A stretch of 54,949 nucleotides of DNA, from the NCBI GenBank assembly GCA_035712145.1, contig DASTBI010000054.1:1-54949 (forward strand), given 5' to 3'. The position numbers and the translations under genes were made by a program. This document shows, piece after piece, positions 19,001 through 26,372 of this stretch; within the stretch, counting starts at the first letter, position 1, and every line of letters starts with the position of its first letter. This DNA comes from Candidatus Eisenbacteria bacterium. Its GTDB lineage: Bacteria; Eisenbacteria; RBG-16-71-46. Under the pieces are notes generated by a model. It saw only the letters and a program-made list of their open reading frames with translations. It was not told the DNA's origin and did no database searches.

Positions 19001-19166
19001 CAACCGGGCGGAGACGGCTTGGCTCAAGGCGCATGAGCCGATGATGGAGTCCGCGGCGCGCGATCTCGGTCCGGAGCGGCTCGAGGCCGAGTCGCGCGTA
19101 GGCCGATCCCTCGGTCTGCGAAAGGCGATCGAAGAAGCCGCGCGCGGCCTCGAGCTGGTCGTCTAG
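16002..19166 (+). CDS. Ser/Thr protein kinase - STAND NTPase - TPR signalling protein
   Basis: 1054 residues, soluble throughout. The kinase domain (about 93-345) has a GRGGFGHVF loop, Lys120 (VALK), His-Arg-Asp with catalytic Asp209, Asn in KTANV, Asp227 (DFGLA) and APE, so it should be active. An AfsR/NB-ARC-like NTPase follows: P-loop GPGGTGKT with Lys403, LLVLDNCEH near 470, ATSRSPLG, and GLPLAIELAAAR. About 300 residues of TPR-like helical repeats close the chain (YRESLDLFREIGDGRGEA and similar). The ATG overlaps the sigma gene. The design fits ligand sensing by TPRs, switching by the STAND module and output by phosphorylation, perhaps of the sigma factor. A defence role is possible but unsupported. 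Confidence 0.92.
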   Translation: MAKRPPRRADPVRTLSRIARAVSDRRPVAWEAELELAPEMASALDRLRRLQALVSVHESAVSTVDSPAAAPRFGKRESEQTPRGLTAWGPLEILESLGRGGFGHVFRANDPVLQREVALKLWRRGRDADRLLLEARTLARLRHPNLPAVHGADEHAGWMGMWTDLVRGRTLEEELAAVGPLSAREAAQVGIEVCRALSAVHRAGLVHRDVKTANVMREVDGRVVLLDFGLAIEHAADADAGRAAGTPSSMAPEILRGAPATAASDLYGVGILLYRMVSGGYPYEGRTAAEVGRLQQRHEGVGLLERRPDLPASFVSIVDRALAQEPEARPADAEALECLLLEFLGARAPEPPSVAPSRPEGHALRMPHFITRFIGRDDELAQCHDALASHRLVTLVGPGGTGKTRLSVRAAEAMAKSGLPVAFADLSSLGAAATVEPEVRRALESSPVAIGDRSTSLAMAVGDAPGLLVLDNCEHIAETVRSLVLSLLSSCPRLIILATSRSPLGVPGERMLVVPPLSVPPADVSGSVESVSGFDAVRLFVERACLVRPDFQLTAQNASAVAEVCRRTDGLPLAIELAAARTRALTPEEIRDHLAKGTSILARGGFSPNARHESLEAAIRWTYDTLSPEARALMDGLAIFTGTWSFAAAAAVCMNGTAEIVVLDALTTLIDQSMVTVAPPCLGVTRYRLLDTLRGFARDRLAESGRLDLLEQRHFEHFLALAEEAEPRLWGPEQASFCEWLEADHPNLQAALAWARGQAGREVDHLRLAGALARFWTERGHLTSGREALTEALATPHAAREPLAHARALLGASTLAIYQSDASPARAFGLEALERYRALGDRAGIARTLVTLGIIAHEISDYASAEMSYRESLDLFREIGDGRGEAHVLNNLGAITWRQDRWEEARRLHLESLDHAEPARDPGLRALALTNLGFVAHHLGRTTEAAACLSEALALVREHRLMRHAASTVEVAAAVLAERHESARAARLYAAAGQHRIDLGNRAETAWLKAHEPMMESAARDLGPERLEAESRVGRSLGLRKAIEEAARGLELVV

Positions 19167-21052
19167 AACCCCGGCTGCTCAGCCTTGAGGTGGCCGCGCC
19201 GCGCTTCGCGCACCACCAAGGCCTCCATCGCGAAGTACTCGGGCAGGCCGAGCTGATCGACCAGACGTGACGTCGTCCGGTTGCGCTCCTCGACTCGCTG
19301 CCAGAACTCGCGCTCGTCGACCCCCGGAAACGGCGCGCGGTCCTTCTGGCTCTGATGCTTGAAGATCGCGCTGATCTTGGTCCGGAGCTCCTTCTCGGAG
19401 AGCGGGATGAGCAGGTCGGCTTCGGCCACCGACCATTCCTGCCAGGCCCCGCGGTAGAGCCAGATCTCCGGAGGCTCTCCTCCATAGCGCGCGAGCGCCT
19501 GATCGACGGCTTCCGCGCACATGCGGTGCGTGCCGTGCGGGTCCGACAGGTCCCCGGCGACCAGGATGATGTGCGGGTGGATCTCATCGAGCAGGCCCAG
19601 CACGAGATCCACGTCCCGCGCGCCAATCGGGTCCTTGCGCACGCGACCGGTCTGGTAGAAGGGCAGGTTGAGGAACCGCGCCTGGCTCGCGGAGAGTCCG
19701 AGCACCTCGATCGCCGAGATCGCTTCGACCTCCCGGATCCGCTGCTTCAGCTTCGACACCGCGGCGCTGTCGACCTCGCCTGGCTCCTTGCGCGCGAGGA
19801 AATCCCCTACCTCGCGAATCCAGGTCCGCAGGTCTTCGTGGCCGAAGCCGAAGTCGTCGGCGGTGCGGCGCAGGAAGTCGAGGTAGCGCCGCACTTCGTG
19901 ATCGAACACGGCGATGTTCCCCGAGGTCTGGTACGCGACGGTGACCGCGTTTCCGTTCTGGACCAGCTTGCCCAGGATGCCGCCGGCCGAGATCACGTCG
20001 TCGTCCGGGTGCGGCGAGAAGAGGATCACGCGCTTCCCCTGGGGGAGCTTGCTGCGGCCGCGGACCTTGGCGATCAGGGCATTGAAGACCGCGCCGTTCA
20101 GCGTCTCCGAGGAGCCGTGCCGCATGAGCAGCGCGCCCAGATGGTGGTCGCGGTAGTCGAGGTCCTCGAGCTTCAGCACCGACTTTCCGGTCACGCCGCT
20201 CAGCCATACCACCGCTTCGATCTCGCGTTCGGGGGTCCAGTCCATCTCTCCCAGCGCCCACGGCGTCTTGCGGCGCGTCAGCTCGGCGGCCGCGGGGGCG
20301 TCGAGGTACACCGTCGCGCTCGGGTGCTGCTGCAGATACGTGGCCGCCACCGCACGGTCGACTTCGCCTTCGACCGCGCGCTTCACGATCGCGGCTTTGT
20401 GCTCGCCGGTGGCGACCAGAGCGATCTCGCGCGATTCCAGGATGGTTCCGACGCCCATCGTGATGGCTTCGGTCGGCACGTTCTCGGTTCCGAAGAAGTC
20501 GTTCGCGGCCACGCGGCGCGTGATGGTGTCCAGGGCCACCAGGCGCGTGCGCGATCCCACGCTGGAGCCCGGCTCGTTGAAGCCGATGTGGCCGGTCTGC
20601 CCGATGCCGAGAATCTGGAAGTCGATGCCGCCCGACTCGGTGATCGCGCGCTCGTAGTCCCGGCAGTGTGGCTCGATCTGCGCGCGAGGGAGATCCCCGC
20701 GAGGGATGTGAATGTTGCGCGCCTCGAGGTTCACGTGGTCGAAGAAATTCTCGCGCATGAACCGATGGAAGCTGTGGAGGCTGTCGGGCGCCATCGGGTA
20801 GTACTCGTCGAGGTTGAAGGACACGACGTTCGAGAAGTCGAGGCCTTCCTCGCGATGCAGCCGGATCAGCTCGCGGTAGATGCCGATCGGCGTGGAGCCG
20901 GTGGCCAGGCCCAGCACCGCTTTGCGGCGAGCCCGGCGTCGTTCGCGGATGAGATCGGCAATGCGTCCTGCGACGGTGCGTGCAATCTCGTCGTGGCTGT
21001 CCTCGACGATGACCGGTATTCGTTCGGGACCTTCACGAACGCCGCGGCTCAC
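19163..21052 (-). CDS. nagB: NagB-like glucosamine-6-phosphate deaminase fused to a PIG-L deacetylase domain
   Basis: 629 residues from a GTG at 21052. The NagB domain (about 10-270) shows GLATGSTP, FNLDEYY and GIGQTGHIGFNEPGS, the isomerase/deaminase signatures. The PIG-L (LmbE) domain starts near 340 with FSPHPDDDVISAGG (zinc-ligand region, His348) and ends its core with DPHGTHR. The family pairing exists in Bacteroidetes. A single chain could deacetylate an N-acetylglucosaminyl compound and deaminate glucosamine-6-phosphate to fructose-6-phosphate. The gene ends in an interlocked CTAG stop with the kinase gene. No other amino-sugar gene is near. Confidence 0.93.
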   Translation of the reverse strand: MSRGVREGPERIPVIVEDSHDEIARTVAGRIADLIRERRRARRKAVLGLATGSTPIGIYRELIRLHREEGLDFSNVVSFNLDEYYPMAPDSLHSFHRFMRENFFDHVNLEARNIHIPRGDLPRAQIEPHCRDYERAITESGGIDFQILGIGQTGHIGFNEPGSSVGSRTRLVALDTITRRVAANDFFGTENVPTEAITMGVGTILESREIALVATGEHKAAIVKRAVEGEVDRAVAATYLQQHPSATVYLDAPAAAELTRRKTPWALGEMDWTPEREIEAVVWLSGVTGKSVLKLEDLDYRDHHLGALLMRHGSSETLNGAVFNALIAKVRGRSKLPQGKRVILFSPHPDDDVISAGGILGKLVQNGNAVTVAYQTSGNIAVFDHEVRRYLDFLRRTADDFGFGHEDLRTWIREVGDFLARKEPGEVDSAAVSKLKQRIREVEAISAIEVLGLSASQARFLNLPFYQTGRVRKDPIGARDVDLVLGLLDEIHPHIILVAGDLSDPHGTHRMCAEAVDQALARYGGEPPEIWLYRGAWQEWSVAEADLLIPLSEKELRTKISAIFKHQSQKDRAPFPGVDEREFWQRVEERNRTTSRLVDQLGLPEYFAMEALVVREARRGHLKAEQPGF

Positions 21053-21242
21053 CCTGCCGAATCTCGGGTAAATGCCTTACGAGTCACGGGGCGCAGCGTC
21101 GCATCATTCAACACCTCGTTTCGAGGGAAATCTCTGACGGCTTCTTGACGCTCCTCGTTTCCGCATCGGAGTAGGGTGATCAGTGCCCCCACGGGTCCGT
21201 CCGGTCGACCCCCAATGACCGGTTGCCATCCGAGGAGAGCCC

Positions 21243-21638
21243 ATGCGCAACATCTCGCTAGCAACCGCTTTCCTGGCTGCGTTGCTCGTCGCCGCGGTCG
21301 CGCTCGCGGCAAGCGACAAAGTGGTCGTTTCGTTCGTCTCCCAGGCCAGCTCGGGAGTGACCGGCGACCTCACGCTCAACGCACAGTCGGGCGGCGGCAC
21401 CATGATTCACGGCAGGCTCCAGGGCCTGGAGCCCAATGTCGAGTACGTGACGCAGCACTTCGCCGACGGGGCTTGCTCCAGCTCCCCGGCGACTCAGCTG
21501 GTCTCGTTCAAATCGAATCCAATGGGCAAGGCGGTCTTCAACACGAAGACCAGCATGCGCATCGCGGATATGAAGTCGGTTTCAGTGCAGCTCAGGTCGG
21601 ACATGGCGCTGAAGGCCTGCGCCACCGTCAACCCATAG
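21243..21638 (+). CDS. Small secreted protein of unknown function
   Basis: 131 residues behind GAGGAG. A signal peptide (about 1-23, cut near ALAASD) is followed by a beta-rich domain of about 105 residues with two cysteines (DGACSSS and KACATV) that may pair. The pattern SGVTGDLTLNAQSGGGTMIHGRLQGLEPN, written here only as far as the Gly-rich turn matters, recalls CHRD or Cu/Zn-SOD-like beta barrels, but the copper ligands are missing. It is monocistronic and ends just before a strong hairpin. Confidence 0.75.
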   Translation: MRNISLATAFLAALLVAAVALAASDKVVVSFVSQASSGVTGDLTLNAQSGGGTMIHGRLQGLEPNVEYVTQHFADGACSSSPATQLVSFKSNPMGKAVFNTKTSMRIADMKSVSVQLRSDMALKACATVNP

Positions 21639-21643
21639 GAAGA

Positions 21644-21672
21644 GAGGCCCTGGCCGTTTCGGCCAAGGCCTC
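21644..21672. terminator. Hairpin between convergent genes
   Basis: GAGGCC-C-TGGCC and GGCCA-A-GGCCTC pair over 12 positions with one mismatch around a GTTTC loop, 5 bases after the small secreted gene. No T-tract follows on either strand. It probably acts as a bidirectional transcription barrier facing the lysine aminotransferase gene. Confidence 0.55.
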
Positions 21673-21736
21673 GTTCGCGAGCGGTTCGGACCCACTGGGC
21701 TCGGAGACTCCAGGCGTCTCCGGGCCCGTCTCTGTT

Positions 21737-23095
21737 TCAGGCAGCCTTGGGAGCGGAGGCTCGCAGCGCCTTGCGGATGAGCGCCATCGCCTCGTCCACC
21801 TCCGCCGCGGTGATGTCGAGCGGAGGGCGGAAGCGCAGGCCGACCGTGCCGCAACCCAGGATGATGGCGCCCTGCTCGAACAGCTTGTCGCGCAGGCGAT
21901 CGCGCTGCTCGCCGCTCGGAAGGTCCATGGCGCACATCAGGCCGCGACCGCGCACGTTGGAAATGCTCTCGGGGAATTCCTTGGCCAGGGCCTCGAGGCT
22001 GCGCAGCAGATGGGCGCCCACGGTGGCGGCACTCTCGATGAGCCGCTCCTCTTCCATGATCTCGAGGTAGCGCTGACAGCGCACCATGTCCACCAGGTTC
22101 CCGCCCCACGTCGAATTGATCCGCGACGAGACGCGGAACACGTTCTCAGGCTCCTCGTCCAGGCGGGCTCCCGCCAGCATCCCGCACACCTGCGTCTTCT
22201 TCCCGAAGGCCAGCAGATCGGGGCGGATGTCGTCGTGTTGGTGCGCCCACATCCGGCCGGTGATGCCCATGCCGGTCTGCACTTCGTCCCAGATCAGCAG
22301 CGCTTCGTTCTCGTCGGCGAGTTGACGCAGCGCACGGAGGAACTCCGGGCGGAAGTGGTTGTCGCCGCCTTCGGCCTGGATCGGCTCCAGCAGGATGCAG
22401 GCGATGTCGTCCTTGCGTGTCGCGAAGGCGTCCTTGACCTGCGCGATCGCCGCGGATTCGGCGCGCACCACCCGCTCCAGCTCGGCGGCATCGATCGGGA
22501 AGTGAAGCTTGGGATTGTCGATGCGCGGCCAGTCGAACTTCGGGAAGTACTGGTACTTCCTCGGGTCGGCGGTGTTGGTGAGCGAAAGCGTGTATCCGGT
22601 CCGCCCATGGAAGGCCTCGCGGAAGTGGAGCACCTGATGACCACGCTCCTCTTTGTATCCCCTGCGGAAGTTGCGGCGGATCTTCCAGTCGAACGCGGCC
22701 TTGAGCGCGTTCTCCACGCCCACCGAGCCACCCGCCACGAGGAACAGATGAGGCAGATAGGACGGCATCGCCAGGCGGCCAAAGGTCTCCACGAACTCCG
22801 CCATCTCGATGGTGTAGAGATCGGAGTTGGTGGGATTGGTGAGCGCCGCCCGCTGGAGCTTCGCCAGGAAGTCGGGATCCCTCATCCTGGGATGGTTGAA
22901 GCCGATGGGCACCGTGGCGAAGCACGAGAACAGATCCAGGTAGGTGCGGCCGTGACGCGAGTCGTAGAGACGCCGGCCCTGGCTCTTCTCGAGGTCCAGG
23001 ACGAGATCGTAACCGTCCCTCAGCATGTAGCGGGCGATCACTCCGTGGACCTCGACGGACGAGAGTCCGCTGCGCGCGGTCGACGTGGGATTCAT
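21737..23095 (-). CDS. lat: L-lysine 6-aminotransferase
   Basis: 452 residues. Class-III PLP aminotransferase: LFLVAGGSVGVENALKAAFD for phosphate binding, FHGRTGYTLSLTNT, LLEPIQAEGGDNHF, LIWDEVQTGMG with the pyridine-contacting Asp, and LLAFGKKTQVCG with the Schiff-base lysine at 299 or 300. The combination AEGGDNHFRPEF and FGKKTQVCG is that of the LAT family, which converts lysine and 2-oxoglutarate to 2-aminoadipate semialdehyde and glutamate. The start overlaps the stop of the Lrp-type regulator gene (ATGA) behind GGAG. This fits a lysine-responsive pair for lysine breakdown or for stationary-phase metabolism. Confidence 0.93.
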   Translation of the reverse strand: MNPTSTARSGLSSVEVHGVIARYMLRDGYDLVLDLEKSQGRRLYDSRHGRTYLDLFSCFATVPIGFNHPRMRDPDFLAKLQRAALTNPTNSDLYTIEMAEFVETFGRLAMPSYLPHLFLVAGGSVGVENALKAAFDWKIRRNFRRGYKEERGHQVLHFREAFHGRTGYTLSLTNTADPRKYQYFPKFDWPRIDNPKLHFPIDAAELERVVRAESAAIAQVKDAFATRKDDIACILLEPIQAEGGDNHFRPEFLRALRQLADENEALLIWDEVQTGMGITGRMWAHQHDDIRPDLLAFGKKTQVCGMLAGARLDEEPENVFRVSSRINSTWGGNLVDMVRCQRYLEIMEEERLIESAATVGAHLLRSLEALAKEFPESISNVRGRGLMCAMDLPSGEQRDRLRDKLFEQGAIILGCGTVGLRFRPPLDITAAEVDEAMALIRKALRASAPKAA

Positions 23096-23589
23096 GGCGT
23101 CTTCTCCTCGGCGCCCGTCGGAACGAAGCTCTCCTCCTTCGAGGTCGAGAGCACGATCACCGTGCGCGTCTGTCGCACTCCTTCGAGCGCGTTGATTCGA
23201 TGGATGAGCAGCTGCTGCAACGCCTCCATGTCGCGAACCCGGATCTTGAGCAGCAGCGAGAACTCTCCCGTGATGTGGTGGCACTCCTGCACCTCGTCGA
23301 GCCCCAGCACCGCTTCCACGAACTGCGGCTCGTGACGCGGATGCTCGATGAACACCTCCACGAACGCTCCGATCCCGGCGCCCACAGCCTTGGGATCCAC
23401 CACCGCGACGTAGCGCCGCAGGAACCCCGCGGCCTCGAGCTTGTGCAGGCGCTCGTTGACCGCGGCCGTCGACAACCCGACCCGACGGGCGATCTCGGCC
23501 TGTGGAAGCTTGGCGTCCCGCTGGACGAGCTCGAGGATTTTCCGGTCCCGGAGATCGAGGCTCTGAGTACCATTCGCTTGAGTCGGCAT
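23092..23589 (-). CDS. Lrp/AsnC-family transcriptional regulator
   Basis: 165 residues. An N-terminal helix-turn-helix (LDLRDRKILELVQRD, AEIARRVGLSTAAVNERLHK) is followed by an RAM/ACT-like ligand-binding domain (AVGAGIGAFVEVFIEH, VQECHHITGEFSLLLKIRV). The gene overlaps the lysine aminotransferase start by 4 bases, so lysine or a related amino acid is the probable effector. The ATG at 23589 has no Shine-Dalgarno sequence and lies only a few bases from the expected transcription start, so the mRNA is probably leaderless. Autoregulation is likely by family precedent. Confidence 0.93.
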   Translation of the reverse strand: MPTQANGTQSLDLRDRKILELVQRDAKLPQAEIARRVGLSTAAVNERLHKLEAAGFLRRYVAVVDPKAVGAGIGAFVEVFIEHPRHEPQFVEAVLGLDEVQECHHITGEFSLLLKIRVRDMEALQQLLIHRINALEGVRQTRTVIVLSTSKEESFVPTGAEEKTP

Positions 23590-23599
23590 ATCGCTGACT

Positions 23600-23627
23600 A
23601 TTATTCGGCATTTTGCCTGTAGTTCAA
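23600..23627 (-). promoter_or_regulatory. Promoter of the Lrp-lysine aminotransferase operon
   Basis: On the minus strand: -35 TTGAAC at 23622-23627, a 16-bp spacer, and -10 AATAAT (five of six) at 23600-23605. The expected start point, about 7 bases downstream near 23593, is only 4 or so bases from the ATG at 23589. The AT-rich surroundings stand out in this high-GC window and would also suit an Lrp-type binding site. Confidence 0.6.
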
Positions 23628-23701
23628 GAGTTTATTCTATCCATGACTGCACATATGAGCTCTGGCAAGACCGGCGCGCCTCGTCTAGAGTGCCGGACCC
23701 T

Positions 23702-24322
23702 ATGGTCTTCGCGATCGATCTCGAGGGCGTCCTGGCGCCCGAAATCTGGCCCATCCTGGGTGTGCACTTCGACATCCCGGATCTCCATCTCACCACCCGG
23801 GACCTCGGCGATTTCGACGAGCTGATGCGTCGCCGGGTGGTGGCGACCCGCGAGCGCCAGCTCACCCTGCGCGACTTGCAGGCCGTGGCCCACTCGATCG
23901 AGCCCTATCTCGGCGCCCGTGAATTCCTCTCGCGCCTGCGCGCCATGGGGCAGGTGGTGATCATCTCGGATACCTTTCACGAGCTGGCCGAGCCGCTCAC
24001 CCAGAAGCTCGGCGGGCATAGCCTCTTCGCCAACCGCTTCCAGGTGGACGAGCAAGGCCTGATCAAAGGGTTCAAGCTGCGGATCCGGGGCCTCAAGGAG
24101 CGGATCGTCTCGGGATTTCACAGCGCGGGATTCAACGTCGCCGCAGTCGGCGACAGCCTCAACGATCTCTCGATCCTGCGCGCCTGCGACTTCCCCCTGC
24201 TCTACCGCCCGGTCGAAGGGCTGCGGGCGCAGTTTCCCGAGGCCACCGTGGCGCTCCACCTCGACGAAGCGCTGGTCGCGCTTCAGAACGCGGCCGTGCG
24301 CTACGAAGGCAATCACGCCTGA
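23702..24322 (+). CDS. thrH: ThrH-type phosphoserine phosphatase / homoserine phosphotransferase
   Basis: 206 residues from the ATG at 23702 (an in-frame GTG lies 12 bases upstream; neither has a clear ribosome binding site). HAD-superfamily motifs are present: DLEGVL with the nucleophile Asp, ISDTFHEL, and the final AVGDSLNDLSIL. The opening AIDLEGVLAPEIWP and the TTRDLGDFDELMRRR segment are typical of ThrH, which dephosphorylates phosphoserine and can pass the phosphate to homoserine. It is transcribed divergently from the Lrp-lysine aminotransferase pair. A role in serine or threonine supply is expected. Confidence 0.9.
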   Translation: MVFAIDLEGVLAPEIWPILGVHFDIPDLHLTTRDLGDFDELMRRRVVATRERQLTLRDLQAVAHSIEPYLGAREFLSRLRAMGQVVIISDTFHELAEPLTQKLGGHSLFANRFQVDEQGLIKGFKLRIRGLKERIVSGFHSAGFNVAAVGDSLNDLSILRACDFPLLYRPVEGLRAQFPEATVALHLDEALVALQNAAVRYEGNHA

Positions 24323-24334
24323 GGCGGCGGAAGG

Positions 24335-25030
24335 CTAGTCGCCGGCTCGAGGCGCGATCGCGCGGGCCCAGCGAACGACCATCGCGGTGTCGCTCAGGTC
24401 GTCGAGCAGCAGGTCGGGCGATTCCCGCAGGAGATCCTCCCGCGTCCTCGTCCCCGTGGTGACCGCGATCGAGTGAGCGCCCGCGGCGCGCGCACACCGG
24501 ACGTCCTTCTCCGTGTCGCCCACCACCACGCAACGCTCGGCGGGCACCTGCCAGCGCTCGCGCGCGCGTTCCACCGCCAGGCAGGCCAGGGCGTTGCGGT
24601 CCGCCGCCTCGTCGCCGAAGGAGCCAAAGGCGAAAGCGTCGAGCAGGCCGAAATGGCCGAGCTTGAGCCGCGCCATGTCGCGGCCGTTCCCGGTGAGCAG
24701 GCCGGACAGCCATTGCGGCTCACGGGAGATGGCTTCGAGCAGCTCGCGGACGCCGGGCAGGACTCTCGCGCGACCGGCCTCGAGCCCGGCCTGGGTGCGG
24801 TCCCGCACCACTTCCCAGAACCGCGCCGTCTGCGCGTCGTCGAGCGTTCGACCGTGCCGGTCGACCACGCTCTTCAAGAGCAGCGGGTCGAGACCGCCTG
24901 CGAACGCGAAGTCCTCGAGCGGGTCCTCGACACCGAGCACGTGCCGGGCGGCCTCGGAAAAGGCCTCGCGCGCGGTTCCGTAGCTCCGGATCAGGGTGCC
25001 GTCGACGTCGAACAGCCACACCAGACGCAT
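24335..25030 (-). CDS. HAD-family hydrolase (phosphoglycolate-phosphatase-like)
   Basis: 231 residues from the ATG at 25030, behind GAAAGG; the frame stays open to 25714 but the extension is antisense to another gene. HAD motifs: FDVDGTLI (nucleophile Asp), LLTGNGRDMARLKL (motif II), Lys near RALL, and VVGDTEKDVRCARAAGA (motif IV). The alpha-helical cap after motif I is that of subclass I, as in Gph. The substrate is unknown; phosphoglycolate or another small phosphomonoester is likely. It converges on thrH with 12 bases between stops. Confidence 0.88.
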   Translation of the reverse strand: MRLVWLFDVDGTLIRSYGTAREAFSEAARHVLGVEDPLEDFAFAGGLDPLLLKSVVDRHGRTLDDAQTARFWEVVRDRTQAGLEAGRARVLPGVRELLEAISREPQWLSGLLTGNGRDMARLKLGHFGLLDAFAFGSFGDEAADRNALACLAVERARERWQVPAERCVVVGDTEKDVRCARAAGAHSIAVTTGTRTREDLLRESPDLLLDDLSDTAMVVRWARAIAPRAGD

Positions 25031-25150
25031 ACGTTCAGACCTTTCCAATTCGCGGTGACGGCGGCCGAGACGAGCGGCCGGCCATGCTAGCATCTTGCGC
25101 TCTCGATCCAGCCTCTCTCCCGCATGTGCCCTTCGATGAGGTTCATCGCG

Positions 25151-26317
25151 ATGATCCGCACGGCTTCCCCACGCACTCTGGGCTTGTCCTTCCTCCTGCT
25201 CATCGCCGCCGCCCCGCCTGGTGCTGCGAGTCCGGGAGTTCGGATCGTATGCCCGCCGGCGGCGGTCACGGCGACCGACGACGCCAAATGGCGCGTCGGG
25301 ATCAAGGTCATCAACGACATGGAGGTGGGCATTCTGGGCGACAGCCTGACCTGCGAGGTCGACGACCTCGATCCGGGGATCACGGGAGCCGGCCGGCACT
25401 TCCAGGGAACGACGACCACGGTCAGCCAGGTGATGAAGTCCCTGGGCCACCGTGACAGCACGACGATCACCTTCACCGGCTATGCATCGTGCGACCGCGC
25501 GCGCCTCACGTTTCGGTTGTTCGGTCATAGCACGACCGGCGAGCCATACCAGGCCACGTGCAGCGTCGAGACCGCGCCCAGCCTGGTCTCCCGCTCCTTC
25601 CCGTCCACGTTCATCGAGGACAAGGAAAAGCGAATCGAGACCGTGTTCATCTCCGAGCGCTGGCCGCGCGATGCCTCTCCCGCGATCCTCCTGGTCCACC
25701 CCGAGGGCAGCCATGCGCGGCGAATGCTTCCGCTCGCATGGAATCTCGTGAACGCGGGCTACAGCGTCATGATGGTGAGTCTTCCGGGGTACGGCCAGTC
25801 CACGGGTCCTTCAGACTTCGGAGGGCCGGCGACGGTGAGAGCCCTGGGGCTCGCGCTCGACGCATTGCGCCGCTCGCCGCAGGTGGACTCGACCCGCATC
25901 GGGATATGGGGAATCTCGCGCGGGGCGACCGCGGCGGCGCTGCTCGCGGCGCAACGACCGCTCACCGCTCTGGTCCTGCAGTCGGGGGTGTTCGATCCCT
26001 CGACGGCTTATCGGGCGACCCGCAGCGATTCGCTGCGACGCGCACTCGACAAGGAAGGCAAGTCGAACGGGGGATGGAACGCTCGATCCGCGATCAAGGT
26101 CGCCCATCGCATCAAGACTCCTGTGCTCTTCATCCACGGCGAAGCCGACACCGAGGCGGTCGCCAACCAGTCCTTGGATCTCGCGGGCAAGCTGCGAGCC
26201 TCCGGTGGCACGGTGGAGATGCAGCTCGTGCCCAAGGTCGGCCATGCGGTGCCCTCCAGCGTGAGCTACCCGTTCGTCACCGCTTTCCTCAAGCCTTACC
26301 TCAAGCCGGCACGATAG
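25151..26317 (+). CDS. Secreted alpha/beta-hydrolase
   Basis: 388 residues from the ATG at 25151 (GAGG 10 bases before); ATGs at 25124 and 25136 are in frame. A signal peptide (MIRTASPRTLGLSFLLLIAA) precedes about 110 residues with three cysteines of unknown fold. The alpha/beta-hydrolase domain has AILLVHPEGSHARR, the nucleophile elbow GISRG, the acid in FIHGEADTEAV and the histidine in KVGHAVPSS, so the triad looks complete. It is probably a periplasmic or exported esterase or peptidase of the dienelactone-hydrolase/BAAT style. The M14 peptidase gene follows after 55 bases, and both may act on external peptides or esters. Confidence 0.85.
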   Translation: MIRTASPRTLGLSFLLLIAAAPPGAASPGVRIVCPPAAVTATDDAKWRVGIKVINDMEVGILGDSLTCEVDDLDPGITGAGRHFQGTTTTVSQVMKSLGHRDSTTITFTGYASCDRARLTFRLFGHSTTGEPYQATCSVETAPSLVSRSFPSTFIEDKEKRIETVFISERWPRDASPAILLVHPEGSHARRMLPLAWNLVNAGYSVMMVSLPGYGQSTGPSDFGGPATVRALGLALDALRRSPQVDSTRIGIWGISRGATAAALLAAQRPLTALVLQSGVFDPSTAYRATRSDSLRRALDKEGKSNGGWNARSAIKVAHRIKTPVLFIHGEADTEAVANQSLDLAGKLRASGGTVEMQLVPKVGHAVPSSVSYPFVTAFLKPYLKPAR

Positions 26318-26372
26318 CCGTGCTAGACTTCCCCCGCTTCGGCGGCTTTGGCCGCCCCGGCGGACCCCATCC

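Noticed and set aside
16002-19166. Antiphage (Avs-like) assignment for the kinase-STAND protein
   Set aside because: It has no nuclease or other effector domain, and its overlap with a sigma factor points to gene control.
25031-25714. Upstream extension of the HAD gene
   Set aside because: It is antisense to the secreted hydrolase; the HAD motif and ribosome binding site both support the start at 25030.
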